From positions 28,456,882 through 28,520,881 of the forward strand of contig OU744730.1 in NCBI GenBank assembly GCA_916613615.1: a stretch of DNA of 64,000 nt, given 5' to 3'. Source of the DNA: Steromphala cineraria. Its lineage: Eukaryota; Mollusca; Gastropoda; Trochida; Trochidae. Within the stretch, counting starts at the first letter, position 1. Every line of letters starts with the position of its first letter. Under the pieces are notes generated by a model. That model saw nothing but the letters and a program-made list of their open reading frames with translations, made no database searches and was not told where the DNA came from. The position numbers and the translations under genes are program-made. Shown piece by piece: positions 22,245 through 33,998 of the stretch.

Positions 22245-24800
22245 TTTGAAAAGTCTTCAAAAAAAGCAAAGGTTATTAAGTTATTGACAATGTTTTTCTT
22301 TAGTCAATCAGTATGGCTACTTGAAAGTATAATCCCTACACGAAAATGGTCAAATTTGGTGCCACTGAGTTTTATAATTACATTTTATAAAGATATAGAG
22401 GATATGTAATTTTTATTTTTATTTTTTTTCCCTTTTTATTTCCCACATTTTCAAGTTGCTTACAATTCATGTTATACATAGGTAAAGGCTCCACAATTCC
22501 ACATGAAGTATCTTCAGTTCATTATTAACAATTATTATAAACAGGGTGAGGAAAACAATTGTATAATATATTTGTATCAATTATTCACATTTTCAATTCA
22601 AGACATTAAAATTGATACTATTGTAATTGCACACATCACTATGTTTCATTTTTTATCTACCATGACAAGTTCTAATATGTAATCAGTTTTTATATTATCT
22701 TATATTATAAAAAAATGTTTTTTTTTAGTGTGATGCACTTATCTCTCATCATGGGGCAGGGTGAAGTCAGTATTTTCACAAATGGTACAAATGGTTTCCA
22801 AACTGTCATTTTATGCCTTGCTGCAGAGACTTTACTTTTCTGTGCTGCTATAGTGCCCCTACAGAGTAGAGAGCAAGCACAGAAAACTCATGGCTATGCA
22901 GCAAGGCATAAAATGACAGTTTGGAAACTGGCCTTTTAGGCTCTGCGTAGGAAGATGAAATGGTACAGGCACAATTAGTCTACGCTATTGCCAGTTGCCG
23001 AAAATTTAAATCAAACTGAAATGCATGTGTAGTAGAGAATACATATTATTTATAATATGATTAGATATTCTACATGAACTTATTATCTCCCATCGTTAGG
23101 GCAGAATGAACCCAGTATTTTATTATTATTCTATGCAATTGCCAGTTCAGAAAAAAATTAAAAATCAAACTGAAATGCATGTGTACAGTAGTGAGAAGAG
23201 ACATCAAGCTGCAGCAGTAAACACTTTTTTTAACAATGAATACCGGTATGCAGTGATTGGGAAAGGCAGAGGGCCATATTTTGCACATTCAATGAAAAAA
23301 ATAGCCCTTTTAGATTTTGATGTTTACTATTGATAAAATAGGCAGTGGCCCATTTGGAACTTAGAAAATTACCCAAACCCTGAAAATGCCCCCTTGTCAA
23401 AGTTATCTTTCCTCATTCCTGGGTTATGTAGATTGTGCCCTCAACGCTTAGCATAATTATGATAATATTATATGGACATTTTCTCCTTGACTTTTTGCCA
23501 GTTGTTATGATCTAACATATGTAATGTTTAATGCATTAAACCAAGCGCACATAGATCATGGTCATCTTGTGTTATCTTTTAATCACTTTTATTCTAGATT
23601 GGCTCTTTTTACCTAAGTTCAGATAACCTAAACCTTTTTTATGTGCAATGACTGCGCAAGAAGACGTCTATCATGCTGGATTATTTTTAGTGTTTGTCTT
23701 AAGAGTTGGATACCTAAATATGTGGATATCAGGCTTCGACTTCAAGCTTTTTAGTAATTTCCTGTATAATCAAATGGGCCATTGTCACCATATCGATAAT
23801 AAAAGGCCATTTTCTTCATCCAATGTACAAAATTAACAAGGTCGCCTACCTTTCCGATCACTGTGTAATATTTAATGTTTTATCGTTAGTGAGTTATTGT
23901 TTTACGTCGCTTGGGCAATATTTCAGACATTAGCGGGTGTTTTTCGTACCAGATGGTAAAGTATTTCAGTTGATAAACCTAGCAATGTGCAGATTTGACT
24001 CGCAAGATGTGCCTTTTCCATCGCGATATTATAACAGAGTTCTGCCGAGTTTTTATTACAAATTGTGTGTGCGATTACATCATATCAATTGCTTACCAGT
24101 TTGTAAATAAAACACGGGTGTTGACTTTGAAAATTGAAAGATTATATGCTGTATTTCGTTGTAAAATTTCTAAAAAGTCAAAACATCCGCCTTCGTTTGA
24201 ATGAAACTCTTTCTTCCGTTCATACTGAATACTCTAGTATGGTTGACCGAGTTGAATCTGACCAATCATATCGTCCTGCATCTACCGGATGTAGGTCTGA
24301 TAATGTCGTAAATTGTTTGAAATATAACACAATTGCTGTCAATTATATTGATATATATTATATTACCACCCCCCCCTTTGATGTTTAGAATGTAAACTTA
24401 TTTACATTAACTAAATTGTCAAAAATATTTTCGACTGGCATTACTTACGACTTTCTAAAACCCATTTATGGCAAACAGTAAACCATGTGGAAAATTCAAG
24501 TTTCTTTGTAAACCTTTGGCTTTGTTAGTTATGCGATCTTATTTTGTGATGTATTTCATGTAAATTGTCTGAAAAGAAATAACATTGGTAATGTTTCTGT
24601 GATTGATGAAAACTTAAAGTGACACAGACTGACAGAGTATCTTTCTTAAAATTATATTTGGTTTTGATCAGCTACAAAATATCTTAATATGCTGATTGAA
24701 GTTCATATCTCATCACTAGACTTGCAAATATATCCATATATGCATAATATCTCTAAAATGCTTGATTTTATGGAAAAATCAAGAAAACATCTCAAATACG
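22245..24800. other. CDCA8-AIRIM intergenic, left part
   Basis: Upstream of CDCA8, no coding exon is recognised. 22790-22931 is a hairpin whose arms read GGTTTCCAAACTGTCATTTT and its inverse. Two blocks, about 22975-23030 and 23115-23180, are diverged copies of each other (both hold AATCAAACTGAAATGCATGT). AIRIM's untranslated first exon and the CDCA8 promoter are probably here, but neither can be placed. Confidence 0.45.
22790..22931. repeat. hairpin repeat upstream of CDCA8
   Basis: The arms (22793-22826 and 22900-22931) share TTCCAAACTGTCATTTTATG and its inverse, with an inner AGCAAGCACAGAAAA word. A diverged relative without the left arm lies at about 46120-46200. Confidence 0.65.
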
Positions 24801-24879
24801 TTTTAAATATTCGAAATTATGCATCCAATTAATCTACCTATTATAGTTACAATACCTAATAAACACTTCTTTGAGAGGC

Positions 24880-24997
24880 ATTTTAGAAGTTTGGATGACA
24901 ATAATGCTGAGGAATATATGGATGACAACTTCTTTGTTCATTGTATGCGACGTTTCGACACAGATTCTTGTGTCGTTCTCAAGCAGAGGAAGAGTAA
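24880..24997 (-). mobile_element. Penelope-associated terminal block, copy 1
   Basis: Reverse complement of most of the 46200-46380 block. It contains GAGGAATATATGGATGACAA and, on the minus strand, CTTGAGAACGACACAAGAA leading to GTCGAAACG. It sits on the minus strand downstream of the GIY-YIG remnant at 26531-26806, with the gag-like ORF in between, so it may be the terminal region of the same Penelope-like element. The match between the two loci is seen; the link to the endonuclease is inferred. Confidence 0.45.
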
Positions 24998-25233
24998 TGA
25001 GCTAGGGGGATATATATAAGTAAATAATACAATGTGTAATTTTAGCTTTGGTAAAATTTATTTTGGTGGGTGGAAGTGCCGCTCCTTGTTGCGAGTTATC
25101 TCCCTTCGCTAGTATGGCCGCTGACAGGCACAACGTGCTTTTTCCATGCTCCTTCGCTTCGCTGCATTGCAAACTGCTAATGGCATCCTGCAAAGTTTTC
25201 ATGCTAATTTAACTGAACTGTAATCACTGAAGT

Positions 25234-26298
25234 ATGGCCACGCCGATCCCTGAAAGAAAATCCCAGCGGACGAATGCCGGTGAAAAACTGGAAGAGATAC
25301 TTGCTATCGAGCGGGAAACTTTCGACTGTGAGTCACCTCTTACTCTTCCCAAAGCCAATGCCGGTAAACAAAACAAGCCCACCAAACGTGCTTTGGAAAC
25401 AGAGGTGAATCGACTCGAGGAAGAAATTCGAACACTTAAACTTGAAAACAAACTTAAAGCCCTGCAGAGGGAAAAAGCTTCCCTACTCGCTCCATCTCTA
25501 CCACGTGCTCGTACCACCGAAGTTACATCGCCACAAGTACCACCCCCGGCTAGACAGCCTACCACAAGTGAAGATACCGCCAGCAGGCCCAATCAAAGTG
25601 ACCCTGTGGCATCTCTTCAGACAATTATATCCAGTACAGGTATAAACTCTAACTATGCATCTAATGCAAAGGGAAAACCATTACTTATTGCTGATTACGT
25701 CTGGGATGTAAAGGGGCCAGAAAAAGAAGATATGGGCCAAGGTCAAAATAATCAGAAATATGGGATAGTGGTTACATTTGAGCAATGGGGCTATGCCAAC
25801 CTAAAAATCATGTCCAAACTTATGCAGGAAGGGCACCTCCAAGGTCAGGACATTGAAGGTTACTTGAAATACTCAAGAGACATTTGCAGACTGGCCTCTA
25901 AATATACTTGGAGAAGTGTGTATTGTTATGATAGAGAATACAGGGAACGACGAACTGAGGACGGCTTTGTTTGGGGTTCGTACAGACCGGATCTTCACGA
26001 TTTTTGTCTGGAGACAAAACACCCAGATTACACCTACAGGGGTCACGGGGGTAATATGGGAAATGCCAATAAAGGAAGAACAAGAGGCCCTTTTCTTCCA
26101 AATGGGAGAGAAATTTGCAGAAAATTCAATGTAGATGATTGTGTAGGGATTGACTGTAAACTTGCACATAACTGTGCACTCTGTTACTCGCAGCAACATT
26201 CGGCTAGAAATCATAGCACCTCAGTTCCAAAGTGGCGTGGCCCCCCCACATCAGGATTTCAACAGCCTTTTCAACAACCCTCCCATTCAAAAAACTAG
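25234..26298 (+). CDS. retroelement Gag-like protein with CCCH knuckle
   Basis: One uninterrupted frame of 354 aa from ATG to TAG, without introns and unlike the host genes around it. Residues of about 50-85 form a charged, leucine-spaced coiled coil; residues 86-130 are Pro/Ser/Thr-rich; then comes a globular region. Near the C-terminus a knuckle C295-X7-C303-X4-C308-X3-H312 is followed by C314, C317 and H322. This layout resembles ORF1/Gag of DIRS-like retrotransposons in cnidarians and molluscs. No reverse transcriptase or tyrosine recombinase follows before 27 kb, so the element is truncated after gag, or this is a solo or captured gag. The 200 bp before the ATG are more GC-rich and may be its leader. 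It lies between CDCA8 and AIRIM. The retroelement origin is likely; the exact class is inferred. Confidence 0.6.
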   Translation: MATPIPERKSQRTNAGEKLEEILAIERETFDCESPLTLPKANAGKQNKPTKRALETEVNRLEEEIRTLKLENKLKALQREKASLLAPSLPRARTTEVTSPQVPPPARQPTTSEDTASRPNQSDPVASLQTIISSTGINSNYASNAKGKPLLIADYVWDVKGPEKEDMGQGQNNQKYGIVVTFEQWGYANLKIMSKLMQEGHLQGQDIEGYLKYSRDICRLASKYTWRSVYCYDREYRERRTEDGFVWGSYRPDLHDFCLETKHPDYTYRGHGGNMGNANKGRTRGPFLPNGREICRKFNVDDCVGIDCKLAHNCALCYSQQHSARNHSTSVPKWRGPPTSGFQQPFQQPSHSKN

Positions 26299-26448
26299 CA
26301 ACCACCCCTCCTGAACTTGTGACCCATATTGACAATTTGGCACAGTGACAACAACTTAATGACAACTTAATGAAGAGAGTAAATGTAATTAAACAGGGAT
26401 GAGTGGTAGGAAACCAGTACTGTACAAAGCAGTGCGTTACATTTAATC

Positions 26449-26536
26449 GATAGAGGCCAGCGATGTACATGAGTGATTACAGTTAATTAATTGATAGAGG
26501 CCAGTGATGTAGATGAGTGATTAGAGTTAATTAATT
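26449..26536. repeat. two copies of a 44-bp tandem repeat
   Basis: The word GATAGAGGCCAG starts at 26449 and again at 26493, and each copy runs on through GATGTA, ATGAGTGATTA and AGTTAATTAA. It lies just past the stop of the minus-strand endonuclease remnant, so it may be that element's 3' untranslated end. Confidence 0.7.
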
Positions 26537-26806
26537 AAGGAGAAGATCATAGGCTGACGGGATGAAGTAACCTTGATCGCGGTTAATTGATGGCTGAATC
26601 TTTTTGATTTCCAAAGCTTCTCTTAATTTTCGAAGTCGATAATTCGGTTGATTGTTAACAAGGCATTTGGTTTCTGACCATTGTATTTGGTGATTGGGGT
26701 TGGCTTTGATGTGGTCGGATATAGCTGATTTGCTGTCCAAGTTGTTTACTGATGTTTGGTGTTCCTTTAGTCTTGTTTTGATAGGCCATGTCAAACAGTC
26801 ACTCAT
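26531..26806 (-). pseudogene. Penelope-like element remnant, GIY-YIG endonuclease C-terminus
   Basis: An open frame of about 91 codons matches in layout the C-terminal GIY-YIG domain of Penelope-like retroelements. It shows KTRLKEHQTSV (the conserved arginine and EH of the R..EH motif), SAISDHIKANPNHQIQW, LRKLREALEIKK and INRDQGYFIPSAYDLLLN. The reverse transcriptase and the GIY/YIG strands upstream are missing and the reading frame starts abruptly, so this is a 5'-truncated dead copy. It lies next to the Gag-like ORF on the opposite strand. The family call rests on these motifs. Confidence 0.6.
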
Positions 26807-27105
26807 ATCTCATTGTAATATAGTAACCGTTTTGGCTCCTTTAACTGATACTTCTTCAAGTTTTCATTAAGACAACGTTATTATTAGGGTTAAATGTTTT
26901 TGTTTGTTTATATTTCTTATAAGAAAACAGAAAGATCGGTGAATCTGCCATGTTTTGTCTGTAAGCATCAGCAATGTTTCCAAATGAATGGTGAAATAAA
27001 CCGAATGACATAAATGGAATATAACCCCCCAAAACAAAAGGATTCTTGTTAAATCCTGCATGTTTCATATTCATTTTTGTTTCAGAATAACGTAAACCAA
27101 AAACA

Positions 27106-30100
27106 ATGACTCAAGACAATGAAGAGTTGTTGTTGAAAAAACTACAAAAGGCGTTTCAACTGTTGGATTCCTGTGTTAATCAATGGGAGACAACTCTGTC
27201 AGAATCTTCAAGTTTGGTGTACTCAATTGGAAACTTGTGTGAACAACACAATAACTGCAAAGAGGCCGATGTAGAAAATCTTCCAATAAGAAAACAATTT
27301 CCTGATGTTCAAGAAAGACTTTTATTCAAAATATCTTCAGAAATTGATGTGAAACTTGCTTCACTGACAGAAGCATTGTAAGTAGCAATCAATGATTGTA
27401 AAATCTTGATTTCTTTTCTGTTTGTAAAGCATATATCTATGGCAATCCCTTTAATGTATACACTTTAAAATACACTATAATATTTCGAACACCAGAGATA
27501 ATGGTGTTTGTAGCTCAAAATAAAAATTTTGGCCCCTCCCCACTCCCACTCTAGGTCTGTCTGTTATAAGTACATGTTTATAATGCAACTAAGCTGTATC
27601 GAATTTCATTTCCAGAAAAAGCTATAAGTCAGTCTTGGAGTAGAGTCTTCCACACAGTGATTTTATTGTCTTAATAAAGATGAGTAAGTAATTACAGATA
27701 AAATTGAGATAAGAGAGCAAATAAATGTCGATAAATCAGATAAGAAAGAAGAAATGTCATTTTCTGGTATTGATTTAACTCATCATTTCCCTTTTCCCAG
27801 GAACATGGTGAAAGACAGTCAGGATATCTTTACAAGGCATGAAGAGCAATGTATGAGAATATACAAAAGACATTCTGATGTCTTGGATGTCCATAAGATG
27901 ACGTCTTCAAGGACTGTGTGGCCATCACTGGCCGAAATGCTGGACATGCTGACTGTTGCAGATTCTTTGTTGTTTGATCTGTATCCTTGTAGTGTTTCCT
28001 AGATGTTGCTAAGGATTAATTTTAATGTAAATAGACAAAATTTAAAAATTCTGTTTCATTGAAAGTGTGACCAATGATGTTTCACCAATCATTTTGGTTC
28101 TTTCTTAAATCTTTTCTTGAATTGTGTTTGACAGTCTTAATACAGTCAATCTCATTGAATTAAGTCAAATCTTCCTTTACAGTACCTCCTTGTGTTATTT
28201 TGTGTGACGGAAAGCAAGATTTCCTATTATTGGTGTCTGTATTGATTGAATTCATTGAAGGTCACAGACAATGCCACCTGATACAATTAAAATTTTAGCA
28301 ATGACAATATTATCAGAAAATAAGACAATCTTAAGTATTACGTGAAAATGATTTCTCGGCAATCTGTTTGATCGAGAATTGGGCACATGGCAGTCAATAG
28401 AAAGTATTATTATGTGAGCGTATTTTTCTGGCAATCCAATAATTGGTAGAGGACCAGTCATGTGACAGTCAGTAGAAATTGATATTGTCTTGACCCTGAG
28501 TCCGACCAAAATTATGTTGACTCGAGTTACTGAAAATAGATTTTACATGGTCAAATCGTTGATTTATGACATCATGCTTTTTTAGCGCATCAGGACTGAA
28601 AGTCCAGATGGGCTTATGGCATGGCCCGTCGTCCGGCGTCCGTCCGTCCGTCGTCCGTCCGTCCGTAAACTTTTGACACTTTCGACTTCTCCTCATGAAC
28701 CATACACATTAGAGAGCTGAAATTTTTTGTACAGGTACCACAGCATATGGAGATTCTAATTTGTAACTTTGGTGACCCTGTGACCCCAAATAGGGTCACA
28801 GGGGTCACAACTTTAAAAACCTATTTTCATCTTCTTCTCCAGTTCCAGAAGGACTAGAGAGTTAAAAATGATATGTGCAAACTCCTTGGCCAATGGGTAT
28901 TCTAATTTGTAACTTTGGTGACCCTGTGACCCCAAATAGGGTCACAGGGGTCACAACCTTAAAAACCTATTTTCATCTTCTTCTACAGTTCCAAAAAGAG
29001 TAAAGAGTTAAAAATGATATGTGCAGACTCCTTGGACAATGGGGATTCTTATTTGTAACTTTGGTGACCCCATGACCCCAAATAGGGTCACAGGGGTCAC
29101 AACCTAAAAAACCTATTTTCATCTTCTTCTCCAGTTCTAAAAGGTCTAGAGAGTTAATATTGATATGTGCAGACTCCTTGGCCAATGGGGATTCTAAATT
29201 GTAGATTTCGTGACCCCATGACCCCAAATAGGGTCACAACCTTAAAAACCTATTTTCATCTTCTTCTCCAGTTCTAAAGGACTAGAGAGTTGAAAGTGAT
29301 ATGTGCAGACTCCTTGGCCAATGGGGATACTTAATTATAGATTTCGTGACCCCATGACCCCAAATAGGGTCAAAGGGGTCACAACCTTAAAAAACAATTC
29401 TCATCTTCTTCTCCAGTTCCAAAAGGAGTAGAGAGTTGAAAGTGATATGTGCAGACTCCTTGGCCAATGGGGATTCTTTATTATAGATTTCGTGACCCCA
29501 TGACCCCAAATAGGGTCACAGGGGTCACAACCTTAAAAACCAATTCTCATCTTCTTCTCCAGTTCCAAAAGGAGTAGAGAGTAAATATTGATATGTGCAG
29601 ACTCCTTGGACAATTGGGATTCTTATTTGTAACTTTGGTGACCCTGTGACCCCAAATAGGGTCACAGGGGTCACAACCTTAAAAAACTATTTTCATCTTC
29701 TTCTCAAGTTCCAAAAGGTCTAGAGAGCTGAAATTATATGTGCAGACTCCTTGGCCAATTGAGATTCTAAATTGTAGATCGTGACCCCATGACCCCAAAT
29801 AGGGTCAAAAGGGTCACAACCTTAAAAACTTATTTTCATCATCATCTTTAGCTCCAAAAGGTCTATTGAGCTGAAAGACTGCATGTAGACTCCTTGGCCA
29901 ATTGGGATTCTAAACTGTAGGTTTCGTGACCCCATGACCCCAAATAGGGTCACAGGGGTCACAATCTTAAAAACCTATTTTTCTCAATTAAATGACAGTC
30001 TATGGCAAATTTATTTCTCCTTGGATATTTTAGTGTGGACTTCTTTCACTGTCTGATATTGGCGATCTAGAAAGTGTTGAATAATAATAAATCATTTGGG

Positions 30101-31068
30101 TAAGGAAATTTATTCCGAAATCGTTACATTTGTTTTGTAATTTTTTTATAGGTTTTCTTGCAATAGGTAACATCAGTTTCATTTTTAGCTCATCTGGCCT
30201 GTATAAAGCAAACTTGATATGATGCCTGATGAGCTACAGAGCCAATGGCTCTATTTTTATTGTGACGTCATTGACCTGTCCTCGCTAACAGTCGAGCTGA
30301 ATTGTCATTCATGACAGCAGTTTTTGTTCTCCTTTCGCTGTTTAACTATGACATGATAAAACAATTATGGACTGGCAAATTTGTCCTCAGTCAATATTGT
30401 TTTCCTCTGGTCTATAAAAACAGGTATTGACCTCATTACCAGTCCAAAATTGTATAAGATCACTCATGTTGAGAAACTATGATGGTGTAGTAAAAATTAA
30501 GTACATCACATGATATATTGAAATTATGACATGGTTTATGTTTTTTCCTCAAGAGCATGAAGTGTGCTCCTTGACCATATAAAGCTATCATTGCAAGGTT
30601 GCCTGGATACAGAGTGTGTCTTGTGTGAGCAGTGCTGACATAGAAGGTTTAGCCAAACAGTGGTCGAAAGATGACAAGGATATTATTCAAAACATAAAAG
30701 GTGACATGATATACAATAAGTTGTTACAGAGGAGGGTTAACCATTTAAAAAAAATGTGAACTTGATTTCATTCATGTGAACCAATATCATTATCACATTT
30801 TATAGAAATAGTTACTTACATGTAATGTATTTTTCATGTATTTTTATCATTACTTCTGCTCAATGCCACTGAATTGAAAGACTATTTTTGTCAGGTATTC
30901 AAGTGTCTGTTGAGAGTAATCGTCATTGTTTTGTTTGATAACATCAAGGAAATTAATATTATCAGATTTCTCTTACGTCTTTTACAGTTTATGGGTTGAA
31001 CAAGAGTCTATTTTCTTATTTCAGATCAGCTGTGTCATGTTTCAATCTTCCTGACGGAAAAGTTATGA
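27106..31068 (+). CDS. AIRIM: AFG2-interacting ribosome maturation factor (C1orf109 family)
   Basis: In vertebrates this protein works with the AAA ATPases AFG2A/AFG2B and CINP (the 55LCC complex) in late 60S ribosomal subunit maturation and in replisome turnover. Four exons in phase: 27106-27377, 27801-27980, 30585-30700 and 31025-31068, giving 203 aa, the same length as the human protein. Matches include the start MTQD, the stretch EQHNNCKEADVENLP.RKQFPDVQERL, the MVKDSQDIFTRH helix, WPSLAEMLDML, GLAKQWSKDDKDIIQNI, and the short last exon ending VSIFLTEKL. Exon 3 starts at a weak AAAG|C acceptor, but phase and the alignment to the human YL/QW region support it. An acceptor at 27084-27085 just before the ATG implies an upstream untranslated exon. 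Intron 2 (2.6 kb) holds the 28.6-30.3 kb Helentron-like element. It is head to head with CDCA8. Confidence 0.88.
28407..30457 (+). mobile_element. TGTGAGCG foldback element, copy E3, split by an insertion
   Basis: 28407-28578 matches the first part of 17298-17730 (TATTATGTGAGCG, CCTGAGTCCGACCAAAA, GACTCGAGTTACT). 30259-30457 matches the last part (GTGACGTCATTGACCTGTCC, AAAACAATTATGGACTGG, CTATAAAAACAGGTATTGAC). The Helentron-like element fills the gap. A further partial copy of the first part lies at 28340-28400. It lies in AIRIM intron 2. Confidence 0.8.
28579..30258. mobile_element. Helentron-like element with 146-bp tandem core (copy 2)
   Basis: Same architecture as 8921-10513: TTTTTAGCGCATC, a terminal hairpin (GGACT-gaa-AGTCC), GGGCTTATGGCATGGC, CCGTCC repeats, TAAACTTTTG, then 8-9 tandem units. 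The CTTCTTCT word recurs at 28831, 28977, 29123, 29260, 29404, 29551 and 29697, a period of 146 with small indels. It ends with AGCTCATCTGGCC...GATGAGCTACA, the hairpin GAGCC-AAT-GGCTC and ATTTTT. The units are clearly related to copy 1, but each array is more alike within itself than between loci. Confidence 0.75.
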
Positions 31069-31914
31069 CAGATGTTTAAAGATTTGGAACCAATGGACTT
31101 GAAGCTTCTGAGTATTTTCTCAAGTATGATGCTCAAGCTTATCCAGTGTGCTTTACAAATACTCAGTAGGTCTTGAAGATCTTTTGGTTTTATCCAGAGT
31201 ATTATTAATTGCTCTGTTTTGGTTACACAACGTCAAGCTCTGATTGGATGGCCAGGCAGACTTTCCTTTGAACTGTAAACTGATGATAAAGTTGAACAAA
31301 GGAGAGACAACACATTGCTACTTCAGTCGGGCGAGTCCAAATTTGGACGAAACTAGTCACCTCAATGCCAATTGCGCCTTTGAAGTTTGACGGTCCACTT
31401 TGTTTCAATAACTTGTGTGTGATGATAGCCAATCACCAAACTTCTATCATAATGCAGCCAATGAGACTAGAGCTGTCTTATGTATTTCATCAGAATCGGA
31501 GACGAAAAGCCAACTTTAGTGTGTGTGAGATGACTATGACCATGGAAGCCATTCCACATACTGGACAAAGTCGAAAAGAAGATTGTGTTGAATGTGATTT
31601 TATGAATTTCTCTTTAATGTTACCATGTAATGTTTGGAAATATTAATTGAGGATTGTGATGAGAATACTAAAGAGTGCAATGATTGAGTGGTTCATGTTT
31701 TGACACCAATGCATGCTTTTGGTTCCTGACTGAGGGTGTGTCCAACAATCAAGAAAAGAAGATATGAACACTAAATAATACAATGTTATACAGCATTTCG
31801 GAAGAAATATGTGTTTATATAAAACAAATTGACTAACTAAGAGGATAAATGCAAAAGTTGAATGTTTGTCTTATGTGTGTCAACTATGAGTAAAACTACG
31901 AGTGATAGAAATAT

Positions 31915-32198
31915 CATCCTCGATTATCCAGCGCTTTCGTTCCGATAAATCTACACTACAAGCCCTGGAAAACTTTATGAGGTTTTACCTCGAACCAAAT
32001 TTTCTCCCTTTGCAATGACTCAGCAAAACGCTTACTTGATTAGTCGAGTTGTTTACGCAAGTAGTGTCTGCGTTTCGTTTCTGATTGGATAAACTTGGAT
32101 GCAAAGGGTGGTCTTTGGTTTGAGGTAAAACCTTGTAAAGTTTTCCAGGGCTTGTAGTGTTGATTTATCGGAACGAAAGCGCTGGGTTATCGAGGATG
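31915..32198. repeat. foldback element with about 80-bp arms
   Basis: Left arm (31915-31999) and right arm (32110-32198) are inverted copies, both holding CAGCGCTTTCGTTCCGATAA, CAAGCCCTGGAAAACTTT and GGTTTTACCTC. A spacer of about 110 bp lies between. No ORF is present. Confidence 0.8.
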
Positions 32199-33631
32199 TA
32201 GAAATATGGTCAATCTGGATATGTGCAAAATACAAATATGTAAGGAGTCTTTCCCAATCTGTTTATAATAGAGTTCATGGTGGATAAGTAAATAGAGTTC
32301 ATGGTGATAAGTAAAATGTTGGACAAGTATTTTTCATGGTCTGGAGTATTATGTTTAAGTGAGTAATATGTATATATATAATTATGTTCTAGACTACATG
32401 CATCAAAAGAAATAAAAATCAAAAGACAAATTTTTCTCATGTTTATTATTTCATAAAAATATGATATCACACAAGTTATTTATCACAGCATGTCTTCATA
32501 ATCTCAGAGGTAGATTCATAATTCAACAATTAAAATCATATCACAAATTGATCTGGATGAAGCAGTACACATGGGCTTCGGTTTTGTATATTTTTGTATA
32601 TTTTCTTACAAAAATTACGAAAGAATCACAACAATCGATTCACTTTGTATATAAATACATTCTAAAGAGTATAAATACATCTAAAAATTAACATTATTTA
32701 TGTACCATATGAATATTGATGTTAAACAAAAGTTCACATTCACACTATAAAAATATTATCAAACTTCAGTGTTAACAAATGTAAATTTTAATATTTTTAA
32801 TGCAACCCTGTTAGAAATTCACAGCAAATGTTTCAAATATGTCAGTGTTTCAAGCTACTTTTGCAACAATATTGTATTCTAATTCATTAAGATTTTTTAT
32901 CTATGAAGTTCATAAATACATTAAATAGACTAGTTTTCAATACTAATATCTTGAAATTTAGGGAATAAAGTTTTCTAAACCTATTGACTCATTAAACATT
33001 ACAATTTAATGCATTGAAACTACTTTTGTCCAAAAAGTATTTAATATATTTGACAGTATTAGTCATTAAAGCTTTCTGCTCATTTACTAGAATCTTGCAT
33101 GTTAAATGAATTATCAACATGATTTAACCATGCACCACATCAGAAATAAGGTACATTTCAAAAGATAAGCTACAAATACAACTTAAGATATCTTTTACAT
33201 GCTTATATAGTATTGATAGTCTATATATTACATTTAAGAAACAATATTTGGATTTTTTGTTATTTATGCACACAATTTATTATCATTCTTTTAAATATGT
33301 AGATTTGAATTGATGATATTTACTTATAAGTCATAAGCTGAAACTGTTCAAAATTGAATGTCAGCATAACAAGATCAATTACATAGCAAAGTAATGACAA
33401 CTGAAAGACTAGAATAAATATGACAACAATTCTCAAGGAGACCATCATATCAATAATAATATTACTTTTGAGATTCGTCATAGCGAGGTAATATAAATCA
33501 TAAATGATCTCCTTTTCAAATACATATGCACTTAACTGTTGATTGTAATATATTGAAATAGCAGATTTAACTAACATAAACGAGGAATAATATTGGGTAA
33601 TACCAAGCACCAAAGTAACTATTGTAACTTA

Positions 33632-33998
33632 TTACCTACGAGGGCAGTCATATCGAGGTTCATATTTTTCATATGTTGCCCTAGGGCAAAATATCTCTTT
33701 TTCATTGTGACGTCACGTTTTAAACAATGCTTTGACGTCACGGTTCACCTATGACGTCACAATATATACGGGTCGACGGCGGCTTGTCGGCCCATGCTGA
33801 GATGTTGTTTTTGAGTGTTTTCGTTAATTTTGGGACTTGGTAATAAACAGAATATTATTTTCGTGCTCATGACATACTATGTTTACGACACTCATGCCTA
33901 AATATCAGTATATCCCTCGCTCTCGCTCGGGAAATACCAATATTTAAGCACTCGTGTCGTAAAGATAGTATGTCATGGACACTCATATAATATCCTCT
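33632..33998 (-). mobile_element. CRE-bearing foldback MITE, copy D1
   Basis: About 365 bp, an inverted copy of 56597-56962. One half holds three TGACGTCA palindromes (33708, 33733, 33752). The other half is a hairpin whose arms (about 33869-33910 and 33930-33975) share GACATACTATGTTTACGACA and its inverse. No ORF is present. Confidence 0.8.

Noticed and set aside
25224..25592. 122-codon minus-strand ORF
   Set aside because: Antisense shadow of the Gag-like ORF; low-complexity Ser/Arg composition and no domain.
31365..31646. 93-codon ORF downstream of AIRIM
   Set aside because: No recognisable domain, no splice context, and composition like the surrounding intergenic DNA.
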